Positions 26,698 to 36,769 of a stretch of 64,000 nt of DNA are shown one piece after another. The notes beneath the pieces are model-generated. The model made no database searches. It was not told the origin of the DNA and saw only the letters and a list, made by a program, of their open reading frames with translations. How positions within the stretch are numbered: the stretch's first letter is position 1; each line of letters starts with the position of its first letter. The stretch spans positions 1,984,001 to 2,048,000 of the forward strand of contig NZ_CP080382.1 in assembly GCF_019443425.1 (NCBI RefSeq), in the 5' to 3' direction. A program made the translations under genes and the position numbers. Source of the DNA: Arthrobacter sp. PAMC25284. GTDB lineage: Bacteria; Actinomycetota; Actinomycetes; Actinomycetales; Micrococcaceae.

Positions 26698-29190
26698 TTA
26701 GAAGTCGAAGTCCGTGGTGAAGGAGCGCTTGAGCATGTAGGGCGCGCTCTTGTACTTCTTCCACTCGCCGGTTTCACCGATCGGCTCGGAGAGCCGGAAC
26801 TCCACGCTCTGGTTGTTGGCCACCTCGGCGTCCCTGCTCAGCAGCAGACGGACACTCTGGAACCGATCACGCCCTTCGGCGCTTTCGGCGTCAAAGAGCA
26901 ACTCGGACTCGTTGGAGACCAGCTGATCACCGAAGTAGAGACCTGCGCGTAGCTTCCTCGCGGTGCGCTGATCGGTGACCGCGCTCTGCTGGAAGAGCTT
27001 GACCACGATCTGGCCTGTGGTGATCTTGTCGGACTCCGGGTGGATGTCGACGTTCACAGGCTCGACGGTGTCGGAGCGTCCCTTGTTGATCGAGATGACC
27101 GGCACCACGATCTCCTGCAGCGACGCACCCCCGTGGACAAACTGGAACCCGGCACCCGGCTTGACGATCCGGCAGATCGAGTTTGGGATCTGCACTTCCA
27201 GATCGCTCGATAGTCCTAGCTGCTCGGGCAGGAACCGGCGGAATGCATCGTCTTCCTTCAACCCGCGGCCGAGAACATATCGGCGATTCTCGACCACGAC
27301 CTTATCGCCCTGCGGCTTCACGGTCAGGTTGAACTGCGGCGCGAGCTTCGACTCCTGATACAAAAAGCCGTGGTCCGCGGTGACGAAGATATTCGTCGCG
27401 TTCGCACTCGCCAGCTTCTTAACAACGTCGACGAGTTCATCGATCGCATCAGCCGCAGCCTTGAACGTGCGGTGCTCCGACACCGCCTTGTCACCGGTCG
27501 CGTCGATGGTGTCGTGATAGACGTACAGCACCTGATGCCCCGCGTAGAGATCACGTCGCTCGGCAGGCTTCATCTTCAGGAACTCGGTGGCTTGGATTGC
27601 CGTGCCGCCGACGGAGCTAAGGATTTTGGAGCGGTTCGCCGTGCCGTTGGAGGGTCGGCCGTCGACGAGCACGGGGTCGCCGTTTTCGGAATGCGCGAGT
27701 GTCTCGTGCGGGAGCAGCGACGCCATCCCTAGCTGGGTGTAACTGGGCAATACCCCGAGCATCGCCTCGATCTTAGCGTCGTACTTGTTCTCACCGCGGA
27801 TCCTGGAAGCCAGTTCGTCGGCGACCTCGTAGCGCAGCGCGTCAGAGATGACGACGACGGCCTTCTTGCGTCCACCCCGCACCAGAGGGGCGATGTAGTG
27901 GTGGTAGAAAGAACTCTGCGAGGTAATCGCGAGCGACGTCCACGTCTCGACCTGGTCGACCTGTTGTTGCCAGCTGATCCCGAGCTTGGAGAGGAAATCG
28001 GTGACGTAGGCGTTCTCCACCTGCTCGTTCAGCGCCTCCAACGGCTGCGTGAACTCGGAGGTCTGCGACGCGAGCGTGTACTGCCGGTAGAGCTGGTCGA
28101 TGCGGAAGAGATCATCGCGGTAACGGCTGAAGCCATCATCGAAACTCGACACGTCCATCCGTGCAGAACGGATCGCCGGGATCAGCTCGGCCGCCGCGCC
28201 GAGCGCCGCATAAAGCGTCGCGTAGTCGTCAAACCAAATGCTGTCACGGCGACGGGTGCGGATCATGTCGGCAATGTCACTCGGTTGGATCGTCTGGGCG
28301 GCAATGCCGTCGATCAAGCGGCGGATGATCTCTCTCTCACCCCCGTCGAAAATATCAGTGGCCACGAGTTCAGCAAGCGACGCGTCCTTAGCATGCTCGA
28401 CGTAGTCCAAATCAATTTCAGTCTGAAGCGCGAGCTTCTTTAGAGCGGCCAGGCTCTGACGGTCATTCCGGAAGCTACGAAAGTCGATCTCAATGTTGCG
28501 CGCGGCGTTCGAGGTCGTGACCGCGAACCCGCCCCGGGCTTGCTTGAACATCCATAGCACGAAACCGGCCATGCTCGGCGTCTCAGAGTGGTAACCGTAA
28601 ATGCTCGCGGCCCCTGCCCAATGAAAGTCGGCAAGCCCTTGTTTCACGAGCGCCTCGTAGCCGGCGCTGTAGCCCGCGGCATGCTGTATCAGCAACGTAC
28701 GAATCAGCTCGGAGAAGGTGTGTTCCTTCTGGTCGAGGACGACCGCACACATCTTCGCCTGGACCTTGGCGAGATCATCGTTGGTGCTCAGCAATGGCCT
28801 AAGCTTCGCAACCAGCTTCGCGTCGGCAAAAAACGTCCCGTGCTCAGCAATAAGTCCTTCGGATCCGGGCGTCGTGAGGCCGAGGTCTGCCCGTATGAGC
28901 GCACGATGATCTGCAGTGAACACACCGTACGCGAGTTCCAGATCGAGCAGCCAGTTGCCCGGCCCTTCAGCCACAGGACCGCTGCGATATATCAGAAATT
29001 TTGTGCTGGGCTCGTCACGTAGCACGCGATGTTTGATTGAGAACTCGTCGTTCTGGACGAGTAGCACAACCACGCCGTTCGGCGCGTAAGCGTTAACGTC
29101 GGTTACGTAACTGCCTTCGGGATCGTGCCACACCACCAGGCGGTGCTGCTCGAAGCGTGCAGCAAGGTGGTTTGAGATCGAAGACGCCAT
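26698..29190 (-). CDS. pglZ: PglZ, BREX alkaline-phosphatase-superfamily protein
   Basis: 830 residues; ATG 29190 is chosen because GGAG lies 5 bases upstream (GTG 29196 overlaps the pglX stop). PglZ core blocks: AVVVISDALRYEVADELASRI, AGHQVLYVYHDTIDATGD and NATNIFVTADHGFLYQ, the metal-binding pattern of the alkaline-phosphatase superfamily. The N-terminal 400 residues are helical and match the long BREX-1 form. It works with PglX and BrxC in the BREX complex. Separated from brxL by 9 bases. Confidence 0.95.
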   Translation of the reverse strand: MASSISNHLAARFEQHRLVVWHDPEGSYVTDVNAYAPNGVVVLLVQNDEFSIKHRVLRDEPSTKFLIYRSGPVAEGPGNWLLDLELAYGVFTADHRALIRADLGLTTPGSEGLIAEHGTFFADAKLVAKLRPLLSTNDDLAKVQAKMCAVVLDQKEHTFSELIRTLLIQHAAGYSAGYEALVKQGLADFHWAGAASIYGYHSETPSMAGFVLWMFKQARGGFAVTTSNAARNIEIDFRSFRNDRQSLAALKKLALQTEIDLDYVEHAKDASLAELVATDIFDGGEREIIRRLIDGIAAQTIQPSDIADMIRTRRRDSIWFDDYATLYAALGAAAELIPAIRSARMDVSSFDDGFSRYRDDLFRIDQLYRQYTLASQTSEFTQPLEALNEQVENAYVTDFLSKLGISWQQQVDQVETWTSLAITSQSSFYHHYIAPLVRGGRKKAVVVISDALRYEVADELASRIRGENKYDAKIEAMLGVLPSYTQLGMASLLPHETLAHSENGDPVLVDGRPSNGTANRSKILSSVGGTAIQATEFLKMKPAERRDLYAGHQVLYVYHDTIDATGDKAVSEHRTFKAAADAIDELVDVVKKLASANATNIFVTADHGFLYQESKLAPQFNLTVKPQGDKVVVENRRYVLGRGLKEDDAFRRFLPEQLGLSSDLEVQIPNSICRIVKPGAGFQFVHGGASLQEIVVPVISINKGRSDTVEPVNVDIHPESDKITTGQIVVKLFQQSAVTDQRTARKLRAGLYFGDQLVSNESELLFDAESAEGRDRFQSVRLLLSRDAEVANNQSVEFRLSEPIGETGEWKKYKSAPYMLKRSFTTDFDF

Positions 29191-29192
29191 GT

Positions 29193-32100
29193 TCACTCCG
29201 CCGCCTCTAGCCTGGCAATCTTCTTTAGCGCAGGGTAGAACTTGGGGTAGTTCACCTTCACACCTTCGTCAAGGTCTATCGTGAGTTGCTGGGTGGCCAA
29301 CGGGTAGAGCACGTCGTGTTCGTAGTCACGAAGCTCCGCGAGGACCTTCCGCAGCCGATCGGCTTCCTTCTGGTCCTTCGGGGAGCCGGCGGCAGCAGCC
29401 TGCTCGGCGTTGGTGAGCGCGACCTCCAGCTTGGCCCGGTACTCCCGCAGGTACTCGTTCAGCACCGTCGAGACTGTCGACGGGTTGTAACGGTGCATGT
29501 AGATCAGCGCGTTGAACGATCCCCTTGGGCTGGAGAACATCCAGTAGATCGGGCGCTTCTTGTACCGCTGCACATGGTCGTCATAAAACTTCGACTTGCC
29601 TGCCCTCGTGATGAAGTAATCGCGGAGCGACTTCACTCCAAGCGACTCCTCAACGAAGCGCAAGTTCTCCTCAAAGTACTCGGTACCGAACGCTGCCCGC
29701 AGGAACTGACGGAACCGCTCGACAATGTCGTCCTCAAACCAGCCATCATCGACGAATGGGACCACGTTGTCGGTATCGGGACGGAATGTCGGCGACGGAA
29801 TCCTCGCCAGGTAGTCCTGCAGCGTTGCTCCTTGGTCGGCGAGGATCAGGCCAGCCTCGTCGAGGCTGTAACGGCCGAACATGCAACCAACGGCATAGGA
29901 GATGAGTTCCGCGGCGCTGTCGGCACGGTCCAACAACTCATACTCTGCAGAAGTCTTCCCAGGCCCGTAACGGAACTCAACATTTCGTGTCAGCGATACA
30001 CGATGAATTGGGACGTCTGTCGGAACCTCGCCCGCCAATTCATATCCATCCGCCACGACTCGGTTGTTTTCAGCTTCAATCATCTGTTGGTCGACTGAAC
30101 GCGCTTTCCAATCAGCCGCCCACTCTTTATAGCGAGTGACCAAGCTCGGTTGAGCCACTCTCATTAGCGATGGCGATTCGAAGTCCCATGAAGTTTCGAA
30201 GTCATCCCAGTCCGTGCGCGCTGACTGCACGAGAGCCTCAACGCGCCCCTGAGCAGATTCGTGAAGTTCATTTGAAACCACCAAGGGGACAGCGCCGATG
30301 TTTATCGGCTGAAAGTTTAGAGTGGGTGCAATTGCAGCCAAGATTGCATCAGCAGTCGTGGAGTTTAGGACGAGAGCTGCACTGGATAGGTCCTCGTCCG
30401 AGAAAAGAGTGCAACCTCCATTATCAAAAGCGGCCCCTTGCGGCGTATACCGCATAGACAAGCCGCCGGATGTGACAGTCCCCCATGTCCATCCGTCCCT
30501 GCCGAAGTATCGGCCACCACTCCTGGTTCGCATTTCGGAGCCCTCGCGCCGCCAATCAACGAGATACTCACGGTATCCGTACCAGCGTCGAAAACCACCT
30601 CCCTTGTTGTACGGCAACCAGAATCCCGGCTTGAAGTCGTCCAGCGAAGTTGCGCGGCGTGACACTTCCCACCAGCAGCGCAAATAACGAGCGTTGTCGC
30701 CGGTATCCATCCCTTTTCGGGGCTCTGCCACCTCCCGCAGAGGTCGACCCCTGCTGAATGCCGACCGCATCTTCTCTGACAGCCAGTACGCAATCGGCGA
30801 ACCAGGCACTTTGGCCAAGTCGTTGGAAGACGCTGTGAATCGCCACTCACAATCGAGGTCGCTGATCGCCTTTATAAGTCGAAGACGCTTCTCTTGTTCG
30901 TTCAGCGGCGTCAAACGAATGAAAGGTGCATGCCGCCCCGGAGAATTGGTCATCGAAAGGACGAAAGCGGCGTTTGCTCCGAAGATGTCTGGGTGATTGG
31001 AGACGTCGCGCAAATGAACAAAACTGTTAAAAGAGTGGCCATCGAGAATGCGGGTTCGCAGCTCCTGGAAACTAAAGATCGACATCCATGTATCGCCAAT
31101 AATCTTGGCAACGAAGCCACCTTCGAGGACGAAGCTCATTGCACGCAAGACGAAACATCCATAGAGGTCTTGCTTTCCCTCCGGGTATGCGTCTTTAAGA
31201 AAGTCAGCGAGACGGGCGTCTAGGTTCTTACTGCCCATGTAGGGTGGGTTAGCCGCAGCCACGGCGTACTGACGGCTCAAGGTTTTCGCCTGTGCCACAG
31301 TTTTGTGAGCCAGTTCGAGTGTCCGCTCATGGATGATGTCGTTGCCACTATCAATTGCTGCCAGCACGCTTTCCGCATGCTTAGTCCGCTCAGGATCTGA
31401 CTGAACGAGCGCCCCCAGAGCGTCGGCATAGCAGAACTGGTTCCAGAACGCCTCCTCCGCGTAGCGGTCCCCGTCCTTGGTGACGAGAAATTCAAGTTCG
31501 TCCGGTCCGAACCAGATCGGTTCGATCACGCAGACGTTCGGCTCGACCTGCTTGTTGAAGAAGGTCCGCTGCTTGGCCCGCGCTTTCATCGTCAGCGCGA
31601 AGGCAGCTAGTGCCCCTGCTCGAGGGTCGATCTCGGTGCCATAGAGGTTGCGAGTGAGGATGAGACCGGGGATGTCCGCTGGCGCGTAGCCCTCTTCTTC
31701 GTAGATTGCGTAGAGCAGGTCGAAAGCGTACGTAAGTATGTGCCCTGACCCACATGCCGGGTCGATCACACTCAGCTCTTCGGGGCCAGCGATCTTCAGG
31801 AAGTCGTTCTCTTCATCGGCCGGGGCGATGTAGTAGTCCATCTGCTCGACAAGGCGTGAGGTAGGCCGGTTGAGCATCCACAAGCGCCCTAAGGAGTTTT
31901 CGACGAGGTAGCGAACGATCCAGTGGGGCGTGAAGAGCTGGGTCGCTGCGGGGATCTCGGCAGCCCCCCGCTTGGCCTTGCTATCGAATATTTCTTGTTT
32001 TCTCTCCGAGATGTAGAACTGGTAGAGCCAGCCGATCACTTCAACGTCGTCGCAGACATCATCTGTGAGCACCTCGCGTGCCCGGGACAGGATCGCACCG

Positions 32101-32633
32101 TCCGCGAGTAACCCGGTGGGTACAAGCAGCTCAGTGTAGTCACCCGCACGTTCGAACATGTAGGGCATCGACTTATACCAGTAGCGGCAGTATTCGGTCA
32201 ACAGCAGCGCGTAGGCTTCGCCTTCGGCATTGGTGCTGCGGCGTGTGCCGTCAAGCAGCCCGATGATCGCTTCTGCCGTGTTCTTGTTGCTTACAACGTC
32301 GGTATTGAGGCTGCCGCGTTTGGCGTCCGCGAGGATCTCTGGCTGGCCGTGCGCCTGGCCCTGCGTGGGCGAGACGACACCGGCGTCGTTGTAGCCGCGG
32401 GCGTCCATGAAGCGCAGCGCGATGATGCGGTTGAACCAGGTGTATGCGACCTTGTCGATCACGTGGGTGCGGCCATGTGCGACGATCTCGGCTTCGAGCT
32501 TCTTCACCACTTCGCCGCGCTCGGTGCGGGTAACGGATCCTGGGGCGAGCAAGGCTGTGGCCTGCGCGTCGACGGCTGCTAGGAGTTCGCGGCGTGCCTG
32601 CGTGGCGAAGCGCTCCAGAGGTTTAGTGTCCAT
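29193..32633 (-). CDS. pglX: PglX, BREX adenine-specific DNA methyltransferase
   Basis: 1146 residues from ATG 32633. SAM motif I DPACGSGHILTYAF (291-304) and catalytic NPPY (462-465, ANPPYMGSKN) are intact, followed by a long target-recognition region. Length and order match BREX-1 PglX, which methylates one strand of a non-palindromic hexamer and marks self DNA. The site recognised here cannot be read from sequence. It overlaps pglZ and is 12 bases from brxC. Confidence 0.95.
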   Translation of the reverse strand: MDTKPLERFATQARRELLAAVDAQATALLAPGSVTRTERGEVVKKLEAEIVAHGRTHVIDKVAYTWFNRIIALRFMDARGYNDAGVVSPTQGQAHGQPEILADAKRGSLNTDVVSNKNTAEAIIGLLDGTRRSTNAEGEAYALLLTEYCRYWYKSMPYMFERAGDYTELLVPTGLLADGAILSRAREVLTDDVCDDVEVIGWLYQFYISERKQEIFDSKAKRGAAEIPAATQLFTPHWIVRYLVENSLGRLWMLNRPTSRLVEQMDYYIAPADEENDFLKIAGPEELSVIDPACGSGHILTYAFDLLYAIYEEEGYAPADIPGLILTRNLYGTEIDPRAGALAAFALTMKARAKQRTFFNKQVEPNVCVIEPIWFGPDELEFLVTKDGDRYAEEAFWNQFCYADALGALVQSDPERTKHAESVLAAIDSGNDIIHERTLELAHKTVAQAKTLSRQYAVAAANPPYMGSKNLDARLADFLKDAYPEGKQDLYGCFVLRAMSFVLEGGFVAKIIGDTWMSIFSFQELRTRILDGHSFNSFVHLRDVSNHPDIFGANAAFVLSMTNSPGRHAPFIRLTPLNEQEKRLRLIKAISDLDCEWRFTASSNDLAKVPGSPIAYWLSEKMRSAFSRGRPLREVAEPRKGMDTGDNARYLRCWWEVSRRATSLDDFKPGFWLPYNKGGGFRRWYGYREYLVDWRREGSEMRTRSGGRYFGRDGWTWGTVTSGGLSMRYTPQGAAFDNGGCTLFSDEDLSSAALVLNSTTADAILAAIAPTLNFQPINIGAVPLVVSNELHESAQGRVEALVQSARTDWDDFETSWDFESPSLMRVAQPSLVTRYKEWAADWKARSVDQQMIEAENNRVVADGYELAGEVPTDVPIHRVSLTRNVEFRYGPGKTSAEYELLDRADSAAELISYAVGCMFGRYSLDEAGLILADQGATLQDYLARIPSPTFRPDTDNVVPFVDDGWFEDDIVERFRQFLRAAFGTEYFEENLRFVEESLGVKSLRDYFITRAGKSKFYDDHVQRYKKRPIYWMFSSPRGSFNALIYMHRYNPSTVSTVLNEYLREYRAKLEVALTNAEQAAAAGSPKDQKEADRLRKVLAELRDYEHDVLYPLATQQLTIDLDEGVKVNYPKFYPALKKIARLEAAE

Positions 32634-32645
32634 ATCGTTGCCGTC

Positions 32646-35600
32646 CTAGAGCGTGATGCGCTTGTTGTCACTGATGGTCGCGAGCAGCGTTGTGCGGAGC
32701 TGATTGAGGTAGCCGTCGACGTCGGCCTCTGTTTCGAGCACCTGCCCTGCGCCGGGCAGCACAAGTTTCGTGATCGAGACGCTTTGCTTGACCGGGGCGG
32801 CCACCGGTGTCAGCTCAGAACTCGCGTCGGATCCGGGAACCGGCTCCGACACCGGGAAAACTCGTGCCGCGTCCAGCTCATCGAGTATCTGCGGGTAGAT
32901 CGAGTCTGCGAACTGAGAGGCGAGATTCTTGATCGCGGGGATCTGAGTTTCGTGCTGGACTCGGTCGAGCACGTCCCGGGCCGTGCGTGTCACCGCATGC
33001 TGTGCGGCCTCCGTCGCGTCCCTGTATGCCTGGCTGGCGGGCACCTGATCCCAGCGTGCCTTGATGTCCGCCGTGGCGGCAGCGCGCTGCTCTTCAATCA
33101 GGTCGCCGAGCTGGTCCTGCAAGGCCTTGACCGCAACGCCCAACTGGGTAGTCTTGCTGCCCCGGAAGACCTGCGGGTCGTCTAGAGCGAACGTAATCGC
33201 GTCCGTGGTGCTGGCAGGCAGGTAGGCGATGTTGGACTGATTCGCTTGCATGAACGCCGCGGCGGTGTCGTAGATGCCGCGCTGGGCACCGTGCAGGAAC
33301 GCCTTGATCGGGTCGATCACATTGTCTTTCGCCTCGAGAAGAGCGTCGGCGCCGGCAAAGTCGGTGACGAACCACTCGGCCTTGTTGCTGCACAGTTCGG
33401 CGAGCATCCGGAGCGCCTCGTCGAGCTGGTCGATGAACGGGTACCGGGATCCGGTGCGGAGAGCTTCCAGTTCGGCAAGTTTCGCGTCGAGATGCTCCTT
33501 GCCGGCGCGTGCAAGCTCCAGCGGATCCTTGGTGATCGCGCCGTCGTCGGTGAACTCGATGACGAATTTCCGGAATGCATTTACCACCTTCGCGTCGAAT
33601 ACCCGCTGGAGGGCGATGACCATGTTCGGGTAGCTCTGAGTGTTGCGCAGCGCCGGAGTTATCTCGGTGCGCGCGAGCACCTTGCCGTTGAGCTGGATCT
33701 CGATCTTTGATCCACCGGCGAGGTAGCCCACCACAGCCGCAACCGACCACTGGTCCCAGCCGTACGGTTTGGCCGTGTACTTTTCGATGAGATGCTTCAT
33801 CGTCACCTGCACGTGGCGCTTACCGCTCATCTCCAGATGCGCGAGGACATCATCACCGGGCACTGCCAGGATGCTGGCGGTCTCCCCGAACAGGCCACCC
33901 TCGGGCGGGTTTACGAACGTGGACAGCTGCTGCTCATTGAAGCTCATGCCGCCCAGCAGGGTGAGATTCGTGTAGGTCGCCGCGATGACCTTCTGGAAGC
34001 CGTCGTTTATGCGAGTCACCGCGTCAGTCGAAGTGACATCAAGGATGCCTGCGTTGTGAATCAGGGTCGAGCGGCCGACCGCGGTGCGGAGGCGTTCGAC
34101 TATCTCCTTTTCTCTCTCCGCGTTCTGTGTGCCCTTGGTTTGCAGGATTGTCTGCTCGATCGGGGTACGGCTGGCTCCTTGGGCGCGCTTGACGTACTTC
34201 TCGGTTTTAAGCAGGAGCCGCAGGTCGGCGAGGATCCGGTCAGTCTCTGACGGCAGCACAACGCACAGCTCATCGCGGCCGGCGCTGTGGGCTTTGATCT
34301 GCTCCAGGCTGAATTCGGTCTCGGGGCTGGTGAAGTGCAGGGCGAGCTCATGCTGCTTGCTCATCGCCTGCCCGTCGAGTTTGAACCCGACTGGGAAGTT
34401 CTGGCCGTTCTTGCCGTAGACGACCTTGGTCGCCTTGATGACCGAGCCGGTGAGCAGGTCGGAGAGCTTCTTGGAGACCTCGGAACTGTCGATGTCGACG
34501 TTCTTGATCTCCTGCTCGATCTTCTGCTCTTCGTTTGTGAGGTAGTCGTAGATGTCGCCATTGCGCTGGATATAGGTCTGCGCTTCCAGCGCGGCGAGGG
34601 CCTCGTTGACGTCCTTGCCGAGCTGCGTCAGGTCGGTGCCGAAACGGTCGTAGACCAGCACGGTGAGGTTGCGCGGCGTCGCCTTAAAGGTATCCACGTA
34701 CTTGACCAGGAAGAGGGCTTTGAGGAGGCGAATCGCGAGCGGCGGCAGCGACGGGCTGCGTTCCGCGTCGTTGATTGCGCGCTGGTTCGCGGATTTCAGC
34801 GAGGCCCGGATGCCTTCAAACATCTGGTCGAACGAGGCGAGCTGGCCGAGAGGTTTGTCGGTCAGCGTGCGGGCAACTTCCTGGACGACACCGAGCATGG
34901 AACGCTCACCGACCGAGCTGTTGCGCCCCTCAAAGATGTTGTGGTCGCTGATGCCCTCGATCGCGGACTGGAACAGGGGGAACTGGTAGCTCACGAAGGG
35001 GTACGCGCCGACGAAATGGGCTTCGTCACGGTAGTTCGGGTAGTGGCGGCCCTCGACGAAGTCGAAGAGGGTCTTGAAGTTCGCGTGCTCAGTCGCGTAG
35101 ATGGCCGCTACATCGGTTTTCGCAGCCTTTGTTTTGTCGAGCAGACGTTTGCGAATGACCTCTTCAACGTCCTGGCTGGTGAGTTTGAGCCGGTTCTTGA
35201 AACGGGCCTGAATCTTGGAAAAGTCGTTGGCCTGCGACTTCGTGCGGTCACCGCCGACCTTCTCCATGTCTTCCTGGGAGGTGACGAAGATCCACGCCCT
35301 CCCCTTGCACTTGGTGGCCAGGGATTCGGCGATGGTTTGGAGGTTCAGCATCAGATGGGTGTTCGTGCCGATGAACTGGCCGACCTCATCGACGAAAAAG
35401 TTCAGGCGGAACCCGTCGGGTTGCTGGTCCAGCCAGGCCGCGACGTCGCCGGCGAAGTCCTCGATCGAGACCGAATAGCTGGTGCTGTATTGGCGGATGA
35501 TGCCGGGACTCTCGGTGCCGTTGACTTCAGCGAAGGCCATGTCGATGTGCCCGGCTTCGAGCGCAGCCTGCTCGCGTCCCTGGGTCCAGAGGATGCCGGC

Positions 35601-36158
35601 GATCCGTTCGAACGCAGCCTTGAAATCGTCGAACTGTCCGCGGGTGTCGAGGTCGCGTTCAAACCGGGCTATGTGGCCCTGGTTGCCGTAGTAACCGCGG
35701 GACTCATCGAAGATTTTCACGAACACCTTGAGGAGAGCGTCGTTCTGATCCTTCGAGATCAGCGTGGCTTTCTGGTCGATGTTGAACAGCAGGCTCTTCG
35801 CGGCAATGCGGTCAGCCTTTTCGATCAGCGCAGGCAAGAACGCGTCGTCGGCCTTGCCACGGAATTGCTCAGAGACCTTCGCACGAGGGTAGTCGTGGCT
35901 GTCGACGTCGCCGAGCAGATGCGCGAGCATCTTCAGCAGGTGTGACTTACCGGAGCCGAAGAAGCCGGAGATCCAGACACCGTTGGCGTTCGTGTAGTTT
36001 GTGTAGGCCTCCAGTACGTGTTCGAGGCCCTTGGCGGCCTCGTTCGTGAGGACGTACTCCTCGACCTCGGTGGCGAGGTGTGAGGTGTCATCAGCCTTGA
36101 TGACCCCCTCGATGGCCCGGTTGATCGGCTTGGTGAAGATTTCGTTGATCGTGGTCAC
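32646..36158 (-). CDS. brxC: BrxC, BREX P-loop ATPase
   Basis: 1170 residues from GTG 36158, two bases after the brxB stop. Starts MTTINEIFTKPINRAIEGVI, the normal BrxC N-terminus; Walker A GFFGSGKS (65-72) follows. FVDEVGQFIGT is the acidic Walker B region and WIFVTSQEDM the sensor. Length is usual for BREX-1 BrxC. It forms a large ATPase of the BREX complex. The frame stays open upstream through brxB, but the extension has no family resemblance. Confidence 0.95.
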   Translation of the reverse strand: MTTINEIFTKPINRAIEGVIKADDTSHLATEVEEYVLTNEAAKGLEHVLEAYTNYTNANGVWISGFFGSGKSHLLKMLAHLLGDVDSHDYPRAKVSEQFRGKADDAFLPALIEKADRIAAKSLLFNIDQKATLISKDQNDALLKVFVKIFDESRGYYGNQGHIARFERDLDTRGQFDDFKAAFERIAGILWTQGREQAALEAGHIDMAFAEVNGTESPGIIRQYSTSYSVSIEDFAGDVAAWLDQQPDGFRLNFFVDEVGQFIGTNTHLMLNLQTIAESLATKCKGRAWIFVTSQEDMEKVGGDRTKSQANDFSKIQARFKNRLKLTSQDVEEVIRKRLLDKTKAAKTDVAAIYATEHANFKTLFDFVEGRHYPNYRDEAHFVGAYPFVSYQFPLFQSAIEGISDHNIFEGRNSSVGERSMLGVVQEVARTLTDKPLGQLASFDQMFEGIRASLKSANQRAINDAERSPSLPPLAIRLLKALFLVKYVDTFKATPRNLTVLVYDRFGTDLTQLGKDVNEALAALEAQTYIQRNGDIYDYLTNEEQKIEQEIKNVDIDSSEVSKKLSDLLTGSVIKATKVVYGKNGQNFPVGFKLDGQAMSKQHELALHFTSPETEFSLEQIKAHSAGRDELCVVLPSETDRILADLRLLLKTEKYVKRAQGASRTPIEQTILQTKGTQNAEREKEIVERLRTAVGRSTLIHNAGILDVTSTDAVTRINDGFQKVIAATYTNLTLLGGMSFNEQQLSTFVNPPEGGLFGETASILAVPGDDVLAHLEMSGKRHVQVTMKHLIEKYTAKPYGWDQWSVAAVVGYLAGGSKIEIQLNGKVLARTEITPALRNTQSYPNMVIALQRVFDAKVVNAFRKFVIEFTDDGAITKDPLELARAGKEHLDAKLAELEALRTGSRYPFIDQLDEALRMLAELCSNKAEWFVTDFAGADALLEAKDNVIDPIKAFLHGAQRGIYDTAAAFMQANQSNIAYLPASTTDAITFALDDPQVFRGSKTTQLGVAVKALQDQLGDLIEEQRAAATADIKARWDQVPASQAYRDATEAAQHAVTRTARDVLDRVQHETQIPAIKNLASQFADSIYPQILDELDAARVFPVSEPVPGSDASSELTPVAAPVKQSVSITKLVLPGAGQVLETEADVDGYLNQLRTTLLATISDNKRITL

Positions 36159-36160
36159 GG

Positions 36161-36769
36161 TTACGCTTCCTGTTCCAGAATGTCCTTGGCCCGGTAGTAG
36201 CTGTCGCGGGCGTTGAGGTTCAGCGCGCTCAGCTGGTGACCACCGGCCTGAGTGAATTCGTACGTCCCCGGGAACCATGCCAGCATGGGACGACCCGTCA
36301 CGATGCTCTGCAGGTTCTCCAACATCGTGTGAGTGCGGATGAAGGGGAACACCTCGCCGATGCCTGCGAGGAAGACCATGTCGCTCGGCTCTGCGTCGAG
36401 CCGGGTGCGGATCGCGGGTGCGAGGTGATCGTGAGGGTCGAGCATGCCCTGCAACGTTTCGCGGAACTCGGCCTTGTCCATGTCCGGCTCCAATGCCAAG
36501 ACGCGATCCCACACCCCGCGTTCCGTGAGCAGCTGGACGGCAAGGTCATAGAGGTTGATCTCCACGACGCTCAATCCGTCGTCGCTACGGAGTTTCGTGA
36601 TGACACGGTCGCGGAAGTCGTCAACTTCACGCCCCCACGCGGGCGGGTAATGGTAGATGAAGAACGGTACCTCTTTGGAGAGGCCCTCCATCTTCAAAAA
36701 CCGCGCACTGCGCAGCACCTCGTAGACATGCTTTTCATCGCTCGTGAGGCTTCGATTGGTGGTGCTCAT
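36161..36769 (-). CDS. brxB: BrxB (DUF1788)
   Basis: 202 residues from ATG 36769. Typical BrxB blocks: FFIYHYPPAWGREVDDFRDRV, VEINLYDLAVQLLTERG, VFLAGIGEVFPFIRTHTML and GRPMLAWFPGTYEF. The start overlaps the restored brxA stop (ATGA). Because of the brxA frame break, the uncorrected sequence reads brxA straight into brxB in frame. BrxB is a small core component of BREX type 1 with no known enzyme activity. Confidence 0.93.
   Translation of the reverse strand: MSTTNRSLTSDEKHVYEVLRSARFLKMEGLSKEVPFFIYHYPPAWGREVDDFRDRVITKLRSDDGLSVVEINLYDLAVQLLTERGVWDRVLALEPDMDKAEFRETLQGMLDPHDHLAPAIRTRLDAEPSDMVFLAGIGEVFPFIRTHTMLENLQSIVTGRPMLAWFPGTYEFTQAGGHQLSALNLNARDSYYRAKDILEQEA

Noticed and set aside
34287..35945. 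552-residue plus-strand ORF inside brxC
   Set aside because: Antisense shadow of brxC, without start signal or conserved character.
32646..36512. BrxC starting further upstream (1288 residues)
   Set aside because: The extra 118 residues are an out-of-frame reading of brxB; GTG 36158 gives the normal BrxC start two bases after brxB.
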